From positions 62,001 through 126,000 of the forward strand of contig UCCA01000005.1 in assembly GCA_900470805.1 (NCBI GenBank): a stretch of DNA of 64,000 nt, in the 5' to 3' direction. This document shows, piece after piece, positions 1 to 9,389 of this stretch (the stretch's first letter is position 1; each line of letters starts with the position of its first letter). The DNA is from Hyphomicrobiales bacterium. Its GTDB lineage: Bacteria > Pseudomonadota > Alphaproteobacteria > Rhizobiales > Rhizobiaceae. The notes beneath the pieces were generated by a model. It made no database searches and was not told where the DNA came from. It saw only the letters and a list, made by a program, of their open reading frames with translations. The position numbers were made by a program, and so were the translations under genes.

Positions 1-125
1 TCGAACTCGTCCAGGGCCGCGCAGCCGGGCGGACGTCACCTGAGGAGATCACCGTGTTCAAGAACAATGGCGGCGCACATCTCGACCTTTTCACGGCGTC
101 GGCGCTTGCCGGCACGATTGCCTGA
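1..125 (+). CDS. C-terminal end of an ornithine cyclodeaminase/mu-crystallin family protein (partial)
   Basis: The reading frame is open from the window edge (first full codon at 3) to a TGA at 123-125, giving about 40 C-terminal residues. The pattern GRTSPEEITVFK followed by a helix DLFTASALAG is typical of the end of ornithine cyclodeaminase, ketimine reductase and related NAD(P)-dependent enzymes. The gene converges on the ABC transporter operon, with 33 bases between the stop codons. Its position near a fructosamine-type uptake locus could mean it handles the released amino acid, but this is a guess. The substrate cannot be told from this fragment. Confidence 0.6.
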   Translation, partial: ELVQGRAAGRTSPEEITVFKNNGGAHLDLFTASALAGTIA

Positions 126-158
126 CAAAACAATAGCCTGACAAAGCCGGCCGGCGCC

Positions 159-947
159 TCAGGCGTCGGCCAGTACGCGGGCAAGGAAAGCCTTGGTACG
201 GTCGTGCTGCGGCCGGGTCAGGACATCGACAGGCTTGCCCTGCTCGACGATCACCCCGCCATCCATGAAGATCAGGTGATCTGCGACATCGCGGGCAAAG
301 CCCATTTCATGGGTGACGACCACCATGGTCATGCCGTCATCGGCCAACTGCCGCATGACAGCCAATACCTCGCCGACAAGTTCGGGATCGAGCGCCGAGG
401 TCGGCTCGTCGAACAGCATAACGTCAGGCTTCATCGCCAGCGAACGGGCGATCGCCGCGCGCTGCTGCTGCCCACCCGACAGCTGGGCGGGATAATAGCC
501 GGCGCGCTCCTTCATGCCGACGCGCTCGAGCAGCACCATGGCCTCCTCGATCGCCTTGGCGCGCGGAACTCCCTTCACCAGGACCGGCGCCTCAATGACG
601 TTTTCCAGCGCCGTCTTGTGCGGGAACAGGTGGAAACCCTGGAAGACCATGCCCATGCGCTGGCGCTGACGGGCCAATTCGTTGAAGCTCATCTCGTAGA
701 GCTTATCGCCCTTGAAGCGGACGCCGACCGGCTCGCCATGCAGGAAGATCGCACCGCCGGTGGGCTTTTCCAAGTAGTTCAGGCAGCGCAAAAGAGTGCT
801 TTTGCCCGAGCCGGAAGGACCGACGATGCAGGTGACGTCACCGCGATTGACGGAGACGTCGATGCCGGAAAGCACCTCATGCGTACCAAAGCTCTTGCGC
901 AGGCGCTCGACCTTCAACAGCGGTTCGCGGCTCGCGTCTTGCGTCAT
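159..947 (-). CDS. Polar amino-acid ABC transporter, ATP-binding protein
   Basis: This 262-residue protein is the ATPase of a GlnQ/HisP-type importer. It has Walker [10 protein letters not shown] near residue 43, the signature LSGGQQQR, Walker [14 protein letters not shown] and the switch histidine in THEMGF. Its ATG overlaps the permease stop codon by four bases, so the two are translationally coupled. It is the last gene of the operon that starts at 2768. Length is normal for the family. The family usually imports polar or charged amino acids or opine-like compounds; the nearby kinase suggests a fructosyl amino acid here (inference). Confidence 0.93.
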   Translation of the reverse strand: MTQDASREPLLKVERLRKSFGTHEVLSGIDVSVNRGDVTCIVGPSGSGKSTLLRCLNYLEKPTGGAIFLHGEPVGVRFKGDKLYEMSFNELARQRQRMGMVFQGFHLFPHKTALENVIEAPVLVKGVPRAKAIEEAMVLLERVGMKERAGYYPAQLSGGQQQRAAIARSLAMKPDVMLFDEPTSALDPELVGEVLAVMRQLADDGMTMVVVTHEMGFARDVADHLIFMDGGVIVEQGKPVDVLTRPQHDRTKAFLARVLADA

Positions 948-1858
948 CGGATGGCCTCCTGCTGCCGTGCAAACAGGCGAAAGAACCTGCCGGTCTTCTT
1001 GTCGGTATGGTGTTCGGATTTGAGCCTGTGTTCGACCGCATGTTCAACCAACGTCAGGATGGTCGTCAGCGCCAGGTACCAGATCGTCGCAACGAGCAGC
1101 AGCGGCACGGTCTGGTAGGTGCGCGCGTAAACCATCTGCGCAGAATAGAGCAGATCCGGCAGGGCCAAAACCGAAACGAGCGAGGTGAATTTCAGCATCG
1201 AGATCGTATCGTTGCCGATCGGCGGGATGACGATGCGCAGCGCCTGTGGCAGCACAATACGGCGCAGCGTCTGTCCACGCGTCATGCCGAGCGTTGCGGC
1301 CGCCTCTGTCTGGCCCGCATTGATCGCCTGGATGCCAGCGCGGATCATTTCGGCCGCATAGGCGCTTTCGGTGAAGGCAAGCCCCATAATGGCGGCGCTG
1401 AATGGCGTGATCAACTCGTTGGTGTTCCAGGAGACGAGCTTCGGCCCGTCGAATGGGATGCCAATCGACACTTCCGGGAGGAGCAGCGCCAGATTGTACC
1501 AGAAGATCATCTGCACGAGCGGCGGAACGCCTCGGAAGAACCAGATCCAGCCCCAGCTCGCCGCCTGGAAAACCCGGCTCGACGACAGGCGCATGATCGC
1601 CAACAGCACACCGATCGCAAGCCCGATGACCATGGCGAGCACGGTAAGCACGAGCGTCATGCCGAGGCCGGAAAGAATGGCCGGATTGAGCATGTACCGG
1701 CCGACCACGCCCCATTGCATGTTCTGGTTGGTGACCAGCACCTGCAGGAAAATGATGGCGAACACTGCGAGAAAAATCCCGCCGATCCAGTGACCGATCC
1801 TTGGCGCGGCGATCGGCTTGAGGTGGTGTATCGAGGGGCGGTTCGGTCGGTCGGACAT
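944..1858 (-). CDS. Polar amino-acid ABC transporter, permease
   Basis: The protein has several hydrophobic segments and the inner-membrane permease signature of the HisMQ/GlnP group, with the EAA-loop region reading [27 protein letters not shown] at 1885 is possible, but the ATG at 1858 has a purine-rich GAAAGAG upstream and gives about 304 residues. One permease gene serves the whole system, so it probably forms a homodimer. It lies between the binding-protein gene and the ATPase gene and overlaps the latter by four bases. The N-terminal tail before the first membrane segment is slightly longer than usual. Confidence 0.9.
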   Translation of the reverse strand: MSDRPNRPSIHHLKPIAAPRIGHWIGGIFLAVFAIIFLQVLVTNQNMQWGVVGRYMLNPAILSGLGMTLVLTVLAMVIGLAIGVLLAIMRLSSSRVFQAASWGWIWFFRGVPPLVQMIFWYNLALLLPEVSIGIPFDGPKLVSWNTNELITPFSAAIMGLAFTESAYAAEMIRAGIQAINAGQTEAAATLGMTRGQTLRRIVLPQALRIVIPPIGNDTISMLKFTSLVSVLALPDLLYSAQMVYARTYQTVPLLLVATIWYLALTTILTLVEHAVEHRLKSEHHTDKKTGRFFRLFARQQEAIR

Positions 1859-1922
1859 CGATGCTCTTTCTGCGGTGGCAAACACCGGCCTATCGATATG
1901 AACCGATGGCCGGCGCTGATTG

Positions 1923-2768
1923 TTAGAGATCCGCCGGGTGTTCTTCGGTAATCAGGAGCGCCTTCTTCAGCACGCCTGAGTCGTTGATGCCCCATTTAGT
2001 CATGATCTTTTCATAAGAGCCATCGTCGATCATCGACTGAATGGTGTCGGTGAGGATTTGCCCGAGCGGATCGCCCTTACGCACGCCGATGCAGCTATTG
2101 ACAGCCGCCAGCACGAGTTCCGACACCTTCATGTCGCCGGTTTGCTTTGCCATATAGGCAAGCTTGACGGAAGCTGCTGCCGTCGCCTGGGCGCGGTTGG
2201 AGCGCACTGCGAGTTCGGCCTGAGCCTGGGTGCCGTGGGTCTGGACAGTGACCGGCTTGTCCTTGCACTCGTTGGCGTTGAGCTTCTCCATCAAGTCCAG
2301 GTCCCAGGAACCGTTCAGGACGGCGATCGTCAGGCCGCAGACTTCGGAGGTCTTCTTGATGTCGAGCTTGCTACTTGTGGGATAGGCGAGCGAAGTGCCG
2401 ATCTTGCGCTGCGATACGAAATCGATCGTTTTCAGGCGCTCGGCCGTCGTGCCGAAGGATGAGAAGCCGGCGTCGAAGCGCTTGGCCATAAGACCCGGGA
2501 TGATCGCGTCGAAACTCGTACCTTCGAAAGTGAAGGGAACACCAAGTCGGGTCTGGATTTCCTTGGCGATATCCACGCTCCAACCCTTCAGCTGGCCATC
2601 GGCATCGGTGAATTCGTCGGGTGCCCAGTCGTTGAAGACGGCAGCCTTGATGCCCTTGTCCTTATACTGCTGCGGCAATGCATCGTGCAGCGCCGGAATG
2701 ACGTCGGCAAAGGCGGGAAAAGATATCATGACTGCCAGAATGCAGCCGGTAACCAATGATTTCAGCAT
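1923..2768 (-). CDS. Polar amino-acid ABC transporter, periplasmic substrate-binding protein
   Basis: This is a family-3 solute-binding protein of 281 residues. The ATG at 2768 is preferred because GGAGGG lies five bases upstream and the protein then begins with a signal peptide (MLKSLVTGCILAVMISFPAFA) cut near residue 21. The motif GWSVDIAKEIQTRLGV and the FDAGFSSFGTTAERLKTIDF block are typical of the family. It is the first gene of the transporter operon. A 12-base perfect palindrome, probably the operator of the divergent LacI regulator, lies about 80 bases upstream. Substrate is not evident; the locus suggests an Amadori compound. Confidence 0.9.
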   Translation of the reverse strand: MLKSLVTGCILAVMISFPAFADVIPALHDALPQQYKDKGIKAAVFNDWAPDEFTDADGQLKGWSVDIAKEIQTRLGVPFTFEGTSFDAIIPGLMAKRFDAGFSSFGTTAERLKTIDFVSQRKIGTSLAYPTSSKLDIKKTSEVCGLTIAVLNGSWDLDLMEKLNANECKDKPVTVQTHGTQAQAELAVRSNRAQATAAASVKLAYMAKQTGDMKVSELVLAAVNSCIGVRKGDPLGQILTDTIQSMIDDGSYEKIMTKWGINDSGVLKKALLITEEHPADL

Positions 2769-2848
2769 TTCAACCCTCCGTTTGAGACGGGCATTCGGCC
2801 CATCGGTTCTGTTCCCTCGTTCCCTATATTGCATGCAAATCTTTTGGC

Positions 2849-2860
2849 GAGAACGTTCTC
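2849..2860. promoter_or_regulatory. Putative LacI-family operator between transporter operon and regulator
   Basis: The sequence GAGAACGTTCTC is a perfect 12-base palindrome centred on CG, the usual design of LacI-family operators. It lies in the divergent promoter region, 81 bases before the binding-protein start. A near copy occurs at 4191-4204 before the PfkB kinase gene. The repetition at both ends of the locus supports it as the site of the encoded regulator. Confidence 0.7.
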
Positions 2861-3037
2861 ACATATCAGACACACAGATTGACGGCGCGTCAAGCGGTGG
2901 ATCTGATAATTGTTCGACGGTTTCGTTGAAATTAACGCAAAATGCTTTTAGATCTGGATGAAGGCCACTTTCGGTTACCGTTCCCCGCCAATCAGATTTC
3001 TCTGTTTTGCTTGGTCATTTGTGAGAAGGATGAGCTA

Positions 3038-4126
3038 TTGAGCTCGAAGAGCAAGGCAACGATCGCTGATGTCGCGCGAGTCGCAGGCGTGTCCACAGCA
3101 ACGGCAGGCCGCGTATTGGGCGGCTACGGATATACCAGCGAGGAGAAGAAGGCGCAGGTCCTCAAGGCCGCCCATGACCTCGGATACCGGCCGAACGCGC
3201 TCGCCCGCAGCCTCATCACTGGCAAGACGCGGACGCTCGGCGTCGTCGCGGGCGATATTCAAAACCCGTTTTATGCGTCCGTCATCCGTGGCATTTCCAA
3301 CGTCGCCGACGCGAACGGGTTCGGCCTGCTGATCACCAACAGCGACGAAATTCCGGCTCGCGAAATTCACGCGGTCGAGCTTCTGGCGCAAAAGCAGGTG
3401 GACGGGCTGATCGTCACGCCGATCGACACACGCAAAGCTCGTCACCTCTTCAACCTCAAGGCGATGGGCATGCCGCTTGTGCTGATCGATCGCGCAGTCG
3501 GCGGCCTCATGGTCGACCGGGTTGCCACTGACAATGTCGCAGCTGCCGAACAGGCCATCCGCCATCTCATCGGCGAAGGCCACCGACTGATCGGCATCGT
3601 TGCGGAACTCGTCGATGAAAATTTCATGAGCCTCGACGACTTTGTGGCTCATGCGATCGCTGGCGATCCCATCGAAAGCGAGACGCTCTATCCAAGCTGG
3701 CAGCGGCTTCTTGGCTATATTCGTGCCCATCGCATCGCTGGCCTGACGGTCCACCCTCGCCTCATCATGCGCGCAGGCAGCTATTCTGCCCAAGCGGCGG
3801 AGGCCGCCGTGCCGCCTGTCATGACTAGCCCGAACCGGCCCACAGCACTCTTCACAACCGACGGCACGATGTCTGAGGGGACCATGCGGGCGTTAACCAC
3901 GCTCAAGCTCTCCGCACCCGAGGATCTTTCGCTCGTGTGCTTCGACGATCTCGACTGGATGAGCTTCCTGCGCCCCGGCATCACCACCATATCCCAGCCG
4001 CGGCTGGCCATGGGCGAAGCTGCAGCCCGCATGCTACTTGAACGGGTTCGTGGCGCCGATTATCCGAGCCGAACAGTTCTCATGCCGGCGGAGTTGATCG
4101 AGCGCGGGTCTGTTTCACGCATTTAA
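3038..4126 (+). CDS. LacI-family transcriptional regulator
   Basis: This is a LacI/GalR regulator of 362 residues. The N-terminal helix-turn-helix reads TIADVARVAGVSTATAGRVL and is followed by the hinge helix RPNALARSL, then a periplasmic-binding-protein-like sensor domain (TRTLGVVAGDIQNPFY onward). An open frame extends to 2942, but the TTG at 3038 has AAGGA seven bases upstream and places the DNA-binding helices at the normal distance from the N terminus. The gene is divergent from the transporter operon and followed by the kinase gene. CG-centred palindromes before both targets suggest it represses them until the sugar-amine inducer binds. Confidence 0.88.
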   Translation: MSSKSKATIADVARVAGVSTATAGRVLGGYGYTSEEKKAQVLKAAHDLGYRPNALARSLITGKTRTLGVVAGDIQNPFYASVIRGISNVADANGFGLLITNSDEIPAREIHAVELLAQKQVDGLIVTPIDTRKARHLFNLKAMGMPLVLIDRAVGGLMVDRVATDNVAAAEQAIRHLIGEGHRLIGIVAELVDENFMSLDDFVAHAIAGDPIESETLYPSWQRLLGYIRAHRIAGLTVHPRLIMRAGSYSAQAAEAAVPPVMTSPNRPTALFTTDGTMSEGTMRALTTLKLSAPEDLSLVCFDDLDWMSFLRPGITTISQPRLAMGEAAARMLLERVRGADYPSRTVLMPAELIERGSVSRI

Positions 4127-4190
4127 AGCGCTCTTGCAACCGCATCTCGCACCATAAAAAAGTTTGCAATCCTCGACAATAGCTTTTAGA

Positions 4191-4204
4191 TGAGAGCGTT
4201 CTCA
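4191..4204. promoter_or_regulatory. Putative LacI-family operator before the PfkB kinase gene
   Basis: TGAGAGCGTTCTCA has five-base arms TGAGA/TCTCA around a CG centre and differs from the site at 2849-2860 at one position of the shared core. It ends 20 bases before the kinase start codon, where bound repressor would block transcription. Confidence 0.68.
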
Positions 4205-4224
4205 CTTCTTTCTCAGGACTTGTT

Positions 4225-5112
4225 ATGACCGCTCCCGTCAGAATTCTCGCTTTTGGTGACAACGTCGTTGATTGCTATCGCGACCAGAGCTTGATGTTCC
4301 CAGGCGGGAACTGCGTGAACCACGCTGTGTTTGCCAGGCGCGCCGGTGCCGAGACGGCTTATATAGGCGCGGTCTGCGACGACGATGCGGGGCGGTTGAT
4401 CAGGGCATCCCTTGACGCCGAGGACGTCGATACCTCCCTGATGAGGACCGAGCCGGGCCAGACGGCATACTGCGTCATCGAGACCGAAGACGGCGACCGG
4501 GTGTTTGTCGGCGCCAATCTCGGCCCGTCGATCATCGCGCCTAAAGCCGGTGACTTGGCCTGGCTCACGGATTTCGATGCGGTCCATACCAGCCGCTCAA
4601 GCCATGTCGATGCCTGGCTTCCGCGTTTTGCGGCTAAAGCAAAGGTATCTTACGACCTTGCCACCGTCCACGATCCGGACCGGGTGGCGGCTGTGGCATC
4701 GCATTGCTTCCTGTTGGCGTTCTCGGGTAGCGGCCTATCTCAACAAGAAGCTATTGCCCTAGCTGGCACTGCTCGAAACAACGGTGCGCAGTGGAGCCTG
4801 GTGACGCGGGGCGACGAAGGAGCGCTCCTTCTTGGTGAGGCGGGGCTTTTTGAGGTCCCCGTCCGACCGGTCAATGCGGTCGACACTCTCGGCGCCGGCG
4901 ACACCTTCATCGCTAACGTGCTGGTCGGTCTACTCAAACGCGACGATCCCGATGCCCTGCTTGCCGCTGCGGCAGGAGCTGCCGCGGAAACCTGCCTTAT
5001 GCCAGGCGCGTTTGGGTATTCAGCACCAATGTCGGTCGATCTTCGTAACATGATGACGCTGGAGCAGATCTACTCCACTACGAGACCGGCATTAAGTCGC
5101 CACGAACTCTAA
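4225..5112 (+). CDS. frlD: PfkB-family sugar kinase, fructoselysine/fructosamine kinase-like
   Basis: This 295-residue protein is a ribokinase-family kinase. The N terminus has the GDN-VVD and PGGNCVNHAVFARRAGA motifs, and the C terminus has the anion-hole motif DTLGAGDTF with the catalytic Asp. From memory, the arrangement matches E. coli FrlD, fructoselysine 6-kinase, more closely than ribokinase or fructokinase: short N-terminal start, GDN motif, DDDAGRLIRASL and a long conserved middle. FrlD phosphorylates the Amadori compound before a deglycase (FrlB) splits it. No frlB homologue is visible in the window. The linked polar amino-acid importer fits uptake of a fructosyl amino acid. General PfkB membership is firm; the substrate is inferred. 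Confidence 0.75.
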   Translation: MTAPVRILAFGDNVVDCYRDQSLMFPGGNCVNHAVFARRAGAETAYIGAVCDDDAGRLIRASLDAEDVDTSLMRTEPGQTAYCVIETEDGDRVFVGANLGPSIIAPKAGDLAWLTDFDAVHTSRSSHVDAWLPRFAAKAKVSYDLATVHDPDRVAAVASHCFLLAFSGSGLSQQEAIALAGTARNNGAQWSLVTRGDEGALLLGEAGLFEVPVRPVNAVDTLGAGDTFIANVLVGLLKRDDPDALLAAAAGAAAETCLMPGAFGYSAPMSVDLRNMMTLEQIYSTTRPALSRHEL

Positions 5113-5236
5113 GTCACCGACATCCGCTTGGAGACGCTGATTAAAAAAAATTACCATCGGCCGGCGTGTTCTGAGCGAACTGCTGATACGCCGGTCTTGA
5201 AGAGACTCAAACCGGCGCCCTGCAATTCTAGAGGCT

Positions 5237-5656
5237 TTAGGCAATCCAAGGATTAATAACTCTCATTCCGGCCGCCTCGAACGAGCTTGTATCTCGCGTT
5301 GCGACCGCGAGATGGCTTTCTGCTGCCGTAGCAGCGATGTATCCGTCAGCCTTCGCGATGGCCTTTCCGGCCTTTTGGCCGCCGGCCATCAGCGCCGCGT
5401 AGAAACGCGAGGTACCGACATTAAAAGGCAGAATACGCCCGTCAAAGAGCGGAAGAACTTCACCTTCAAGGCGATCCTTGAGAATTGACTGACGCTTCCC
5501 TACGGGCATTGAGGCAATTCCGAAACGAAGTTCGGCAATGGAAATCGCAGAGATGAACAGCGTCTCGATAGCCTGTGCATCCAACCAAGTCAGCACAGCA
5601 GCATCGGGAGCCGGCTTCCACGGCTCTGATATTACATTAGTGTCCAGCAAGATCAT
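5237..5656 (-). CDS. PIN-domain toxin (VapC/FitB type)
   Basis: This 139-residue PIN-domain protein begins MILLDTNVISE, with the first acidic residue of the nuclease site in LLDTNV. Further acidic residues lie in ISIAELRFGI, in KADGYIAATA and in ATRDTSSFEAAG. The family cleaves RNA, often tRNA or rRNA, when freed from its antitoxin. Its start overlaps the antitoxin stop by four bases, the normal order antitoxin then toxin. About 120 bases separate it from the convergent kinase gene, including an imperfect hairpin at 5161-5193. Confidence 0.9.
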   Translation of the reverse strand: MILLDTNVISEPWKPAPDAAVLTWLDAQAIETLFISAISIAELRFGIASMPVGKRQSILKDRLEGEVLPLFDGRILPFNVGTSRFYAALMAGGQKAGKAIAKADGYIAATAAESHLAVATRDTSSFEAAGMRVINPWIA

Positions 5657-5913
5657 TCGAAAGTCATCGGTTCTGCCGGGGCTCTGTCGCGCTGGTGTTG
5701 CAGCGCTTCAACGTCACTGTTTGACAATTCGGCGTCACGGCCTATGGACGCGAGCAATGATCCGAGTTTCACGCGTCCAGATGGACGAACTGCGGCTTCA
5801 AGGATGTCACGAATTTCGGCTTCGGTGCTACGGCCGTGGTGAGCTGCTCGCGCGCGCAGCGCTCGATGCGTTTCATCAGATATGTTTCGAATGGTGACCG
5901 CTGCTATGAGCAT
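5653..5913 (-). CDS. FitA/VapB-type ribbon-helix-helix antitoxin
   Basis: The 86-residue protein has an N-terminal ribbon-helix-helix of the Arc type: AAVTIRNISDETHRALRARAA followed by a helix with GRSTEAEIRDILEAA. This is the FitA pattern. The C-terminal third is polar and would wrap around the toxin. The pair normally represses its own promoter, which should lie in 5914-5960. It is coupled to the PIN toxin by a four-base overlap. Confidence 0.87.
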   Translation of the reverse strand: MLIAAVTIRNISDETHRALRARAAHHGRSTEAEIRDILEAAVRPSGRVKLGSLLASIGRDAELSNSDVEALQHQRDRAPAEPMTFE

Positions 5914-6347
5914 TATCCTATCTATCGTCTCACTGCGCTATCACTACACAAAAAATGATATCACTCTTCAAGTCGTGCTGCAAGGATGGAACACGAACCT
6001 CATTTTAAGCTCTTGAAGGGATGTGAACTGCTGTTGCCCATAAAAATGCAAATCTACATGGGCGCTAAGCGTCTGATTGTCCTTGTATCCGCCAGGCCTG
6101 AGAGACAGCAAATGAGATGACTTGTTGTAGCGACGCATTCAAGGTTACCGAATTGCTAAATGCCATTTCGTAATCCTTTAAGGCGAATCGCCAGCAACAA
6201 GCGTCACTCGTTCAAAAGTTCTCGGCTTCAGACTTCCAATCGTACGAAATCAGACGCACAGTGCTTAAACTCTCCCTAACCACTTTGCTTGCGATCGTTT
6301 TAAGAGCCGCCGTTTATGATTGCGTGAAATACAAGAAAGCATCCGCA
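5914..6347. other. Intergenic region, no gene seen
   Basis: About 430 AT-richer bases separate the antitoxin start from the preferred start of the GGDEF-EAL gene. It should hold both divergent promoters. I see no good protein-coding frame, strong hairpin or EcfG-like box in it. Confidence 0.5.
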
Positions 6348-8543
6348 ATGAGCATACGGCTTCAGTCGCAATGGGTTTTACGGTGGATCGTGCCGGCGTG
6401 CGTATCCCTCTTGGTATGCGGCCTGCTTCTATTGGCGCTTGTTTGGGCGGCAGGGCGAACTGACGAAGTAGCCGCTGTTCGCCAGCGCGATCTCGTGACG
6501 CTAACCGTTTCAAAATTGAAGGCGGGATTGGCGCACGATCAAGAGAGCGCCACCGTGTGGGATGACGCCGTTAGAAATGTCGCGAGCGGCAACCTTGAGT
6601 GGGTCGAGGCGAACTTGGGCTCATGGATGCACAGCTATTTCGGACATGACGCCGCATTAGTGCTGCGGACAGATCTGTCGCCACTCTATCAGTTTACGGC
6701 CGATGCGGAGGATGCTCCCGCCCCGGACGATCTCAAAAGAGCCTACCTGCCACTGGCACTAAGACTCCAGGCTCGTCTGGCGGCTGGTGATACCGAAGGC
6801 ACGAATGATAGAGTTCTTTCCATCGGAGAGTCGGACCTACGTTATGTTGGCTTCCGACCAGCTATCGTCAGCGTTAAACCAATTGTCTCTGACTCAGGGG
6901 ACATCGACCAGGTTCCTGGGCAGGAAAGGCTCCACGTCGCTGTCCGCTTCCTTGATGGAGACCTACCAGCAATTATTGGAAGCGAGTATGCTTTCGATGC
7001 TTTGGAATTCTCTGCGAAGCAGCCGCGTGGGCGCAATTTGGCATTCGTCCCGTTGCGAGCGAAGGATGGCCAGGTGTTCGGGTATTTTCACTGGAGACCA
7101 TTCCAGCCAGGCAAACAGGTTCTGAACAATACCGCTCCTGCTCTTCTCCTTGCATTTGTAGCCTTATTTTCTGGGGCAAGCCTCGCTGGTGGAGCGTTTT
7201 GGCGGCGCTCCGAACGGCTGGCGACAAGTCGAGCTGAGCTGAAACATCAGGCATCACACGACGTGCTGACGGGGCTTGCAAACCGCGCCCATTTTAGCCA
7301 ACAGCTGGACTTGCGGCTTCGCCGCGCCCAAGCTGACGAGGAGCATTGCCTTTTGTTCGTCGATCTTGATCGCTTTAAGGCAGTGAATGATACGTTCGGC
7401 CATCCTGTCGGTGACGAGTTGATCGGCATGGCTGCGGCGCGTATGCGCGCTCTCCTGCCCGAGGCGCTCATTGCCCGTATAGGAGGCGACGAGTTCACGA
7501 TCTTGCTTCACGCCGGAGACGCTCGAAACGCTGATGAGCTGTCGGACAACCTCGTGCGCGGGCTTAAGGTACCATTTGAGGTCGGGGCGTCGCATATCAC
7601 TATCGGAGCGAGTGTTGGCGCAGCTCACTCGGTCGGCGCCTGCAATCCCGTGGAGCTTATGCGTCAGGCAGACATTGCGCTGTACCACGCGAAAGCCGCC
7701 GGTCGGAATACCTATGCGATATTTGGCGGGCATATGGACGAAGTTCTGCGCAAACGCCGCACTTTGGAAGACGACCTCCGTTCGGCGTTAGAGAGCGGAA
7801 GCCAACTGGAAGTTTTCTATCAGCCTGTGTTCGAGGCTAATGAGGGAAACCTTCACTCGCTCGAAGCGCTTGCGCGGTGGAAGCATCCCCTGATCGGTTA
7901 CATCAGCCCTGAGGAATTCATACCCCTGGCGGAGGAAATCGGACTGATCAATGACATAGGCACTCTCGTCCTGGAGGATGCTTGCAAGACACTGGCGGAG
8001 TTTCCCGAGATCTCGATAGCAATCAACGCTTCCGCGCTCGAGCTCGCTGCGCCTGGGTACCCGCTCCGGGTCCTAACTACACTCGCGAAATGGCAGATCA
8101 GCCCAGGCAGGCTGGAAATCGAAATGACCGAGAGCGCAACGACGGGCGACGGGGTCGAACTCGAAAGAACGATTTCGATGTTGCGAAAAGCAGGGGTGCA
8201 GTTTGCCATCGACGATTTCGGAACGGGCTACTCGTCTTTTTCTCGTGTTCAAAAGATTGAGGTCGATAGAATAAAAATCGATAAGTCTTTTATCGACGAG
8301 ATGCACCGCAATGACAGCAAGGCACTTGTCGTCGCGATGATCGATATGGCACGAGCCAAAGGCCTTAAAATCACGGCTGAAGGTGTAGAAACGAGCGAGC
8401 AGCAATCCGTATTGAAGAGCCTTGGCTGTGATAGTCTACAAGGATTTCTACTCTCCCGTCCCATGCCCCGGTCGGCCGTGGTCGCGCTGATGTTAAAGAT
8501 AAGACAGGAATCGAGCGATGCAATTGCACTTTTTGCCAAGTAG
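6348..8543 (+). CDS. Membrane GGDEF-EAL protein with CHASE4-like periplasmic sensor
   Basis: This 731-residue protein probably makes or degrades cyclic di-GMP. An N-terminal membrane segment (residues about 14-38) is followed by a periplasmic domain that resembles CHASE4, with conserved WDDAV. A second membrane segment lies near 260-285. The diguanylate cyclase domain keeps an intact GGDEF near residue 378, and the EAL domain keeps LEALARWKHP near 504, the DDFGTGYSS motif and the late AEGVE. Both catalytic motifs look complete. An upstream GTG at 6261 is in frame, but the ATG at 6348 gives a normal membrane-anchor start. Confidence 0.92.
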   Translation: MSIRLQSQWVLRWIVPACVSLLVCGLLLLALVWAAGRTDEVAAVRQRDLVTLTVSKLKAGLAHDQESATVWDDAVRNVASGNLEWVEANLGSWMHSYFGHDAALVLRTDLSPLYQFTADAEDAPAPDDLKRAYLPLALRLQARLAAGDTEGTNDRVLSIGESDLRYVGFRPAIVSVKPIVSDSGDIDQVPGQERLHVAVRFLDGDLPAIIGSEYAFDALEFSAKQPRGRNLAFVPLRAKDGQVFGYFHWRPFQPGKQVLNNTAPALLLAFVALFSGASLAGGAFWRRSERLATSRAELKHQASHDVLTGLANRAHFSQQLDLRLRRAQADEEHCLLFVDLDRFKAVNDTFGHPVGDELIGMAAARMRALLPEALIARIGGDEFTILLHAGDARNADELSDNLVRGLKVPFEVGASHITIGASVGAAHSVGACNPVELMRQADIALYHAKAAGRNTYAIFGGHMDEVLRKRRTLEDDLRSALESGSQLEVFYQPVFEANEGNLHSLEALARWKHPLIGYISPEEFIPLAEEIGLINDIGTLVLEDACKTLAEFPEISIAINASALELAAPGYPLRVLTTLAKWQISPGRLEIEMTESATTGDGVELERTISMLRKAGVQFAIDDFGTGYSSFSRVQKIEVDRIKIDKSFIDEMHRNDSKALVVAMIDMARAKGLKITAEGVETSEQQSVLKSLGCDSLQGFLLSRPMPRSAVVALMLKIRQESSDAIALFAK

Positions 8544-8556
8544 TTGATGTGCGGCC

Positions 8557-9177
8557 CTATTGAGTTGTATTGCAATCCACATATTTCATACAAATGTGTG
8601 CTGCGATATTTGGATTAGGGCCGACTTTTGGAACCGGCCCCTTGGGCAGCGCGAGCAATCGGTCTTTCGGAAGCGTTATGTTCGCTGGCCCCGCGGATAG
8701 GCTTCCTTCATAGCCGGCATCTTCGGAGACCAATCCGAGTTTCTCTGCCTCTACCGCTACACCGTCGGAAATCTTCGACATGTCTGCCTCAACGACACAG
8801 GCCACGCCACTCTTTTCGTAAGAAACCTTGGCCTGCCCCCTCAACTCGGCCGAGGGTAGTCGCTCGATCAATGTTGACCGAACCCTTTACGCTGAGGCGG
8901 CGTGACTTCTGGGCCTCCTTGCTCTTCCCATATTATCTGGAGCCTGCCGTTTTCAATCGGCTCGTAATGCCACGAAAGGTTCACCCGGCCTTCTGCAACC
9001 GAAAGCGCGCCATATTTGGCGGCATTCGTTGCGAGCTCATGCAGGGCGAGCGAGAGGGATACCACCGCCTTCGGCGATAACGGCAGGCTCGGCCAGTTTG
9101 AGATACCCTCTTTCGGCCTATCAGTTGGAGCCTCTCCGACAAAGACTCGTTGCAGATGAAACCTACGCAGCCATTAC
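8557..9177 (-). pseudogene. Frameshifted, N-terminally truncated HWE-family histidine kinase
   Basis: Two overlapping frames together encode the ATPase end of an HWE kinase. The upstream piece (about 8868-9174) contains SLALHELATNAAKYGALS and IIWEEQGGP; the downstream piece (8557-8871) continues with IERLPSAELRG and the usual final strands. Intact relatives read GFGSRLIERxLAAELGG across the joint, so a one-base change near 8870 split the gene. A stop near 9177 cuts off everything upstream: there is no H-box and no sensor domain. The downstream tail is longer than usual. It lies next to, and convergent with, the GGDEF-EAL gene and is unlikely to be functional. Confidence 0.75.
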
Positions 9178-9207
9178 GGCCTCGACCCAAGCAGACTGGC
9201 CGCAGGA

Positions 9208-9348
9208 ATGGATATTGAGAGCATTATAAGTCTCATCGTTGACGAACACCGTGAGGATGCTGCGAGGCGGACGCACGCAACTATTTTAAGCGGCGAGCTC
9301 GATACGATTGCCTTCGCTGTAAAGCGTGGCCCAAGGATTATTCGGTAG
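9208..9348 (+). CDS. Possible small protein, 46 residues
   Basis: An ATG at 9208 opens a frame of 46 codons ending in TAG at 9346. The product begins MDIESIISLIVDEHRED and has a mix of charged and aliphatic residues that looks protein-like rather than random. No well-spaced ribosome binding site is visible, and I recognise no family. It may be a remnant. Confidence 0.25.
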   Translation: MDIESIISLIVDEHREDAARRTHATILSGELDTIAFAVKRGPRIIR

Positions 9349-9389
9349 GTGCTTTTGGGCGATGTCTTCGTGACGAGACCGGGACACCA

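Noticed and set aside
204..1118. Long plus-strand open frame opposite the ABC transporter genes
   Set aside because: It is antisense to two genes with clear family motifs and has no recognisable domains; GC-rich shadow.
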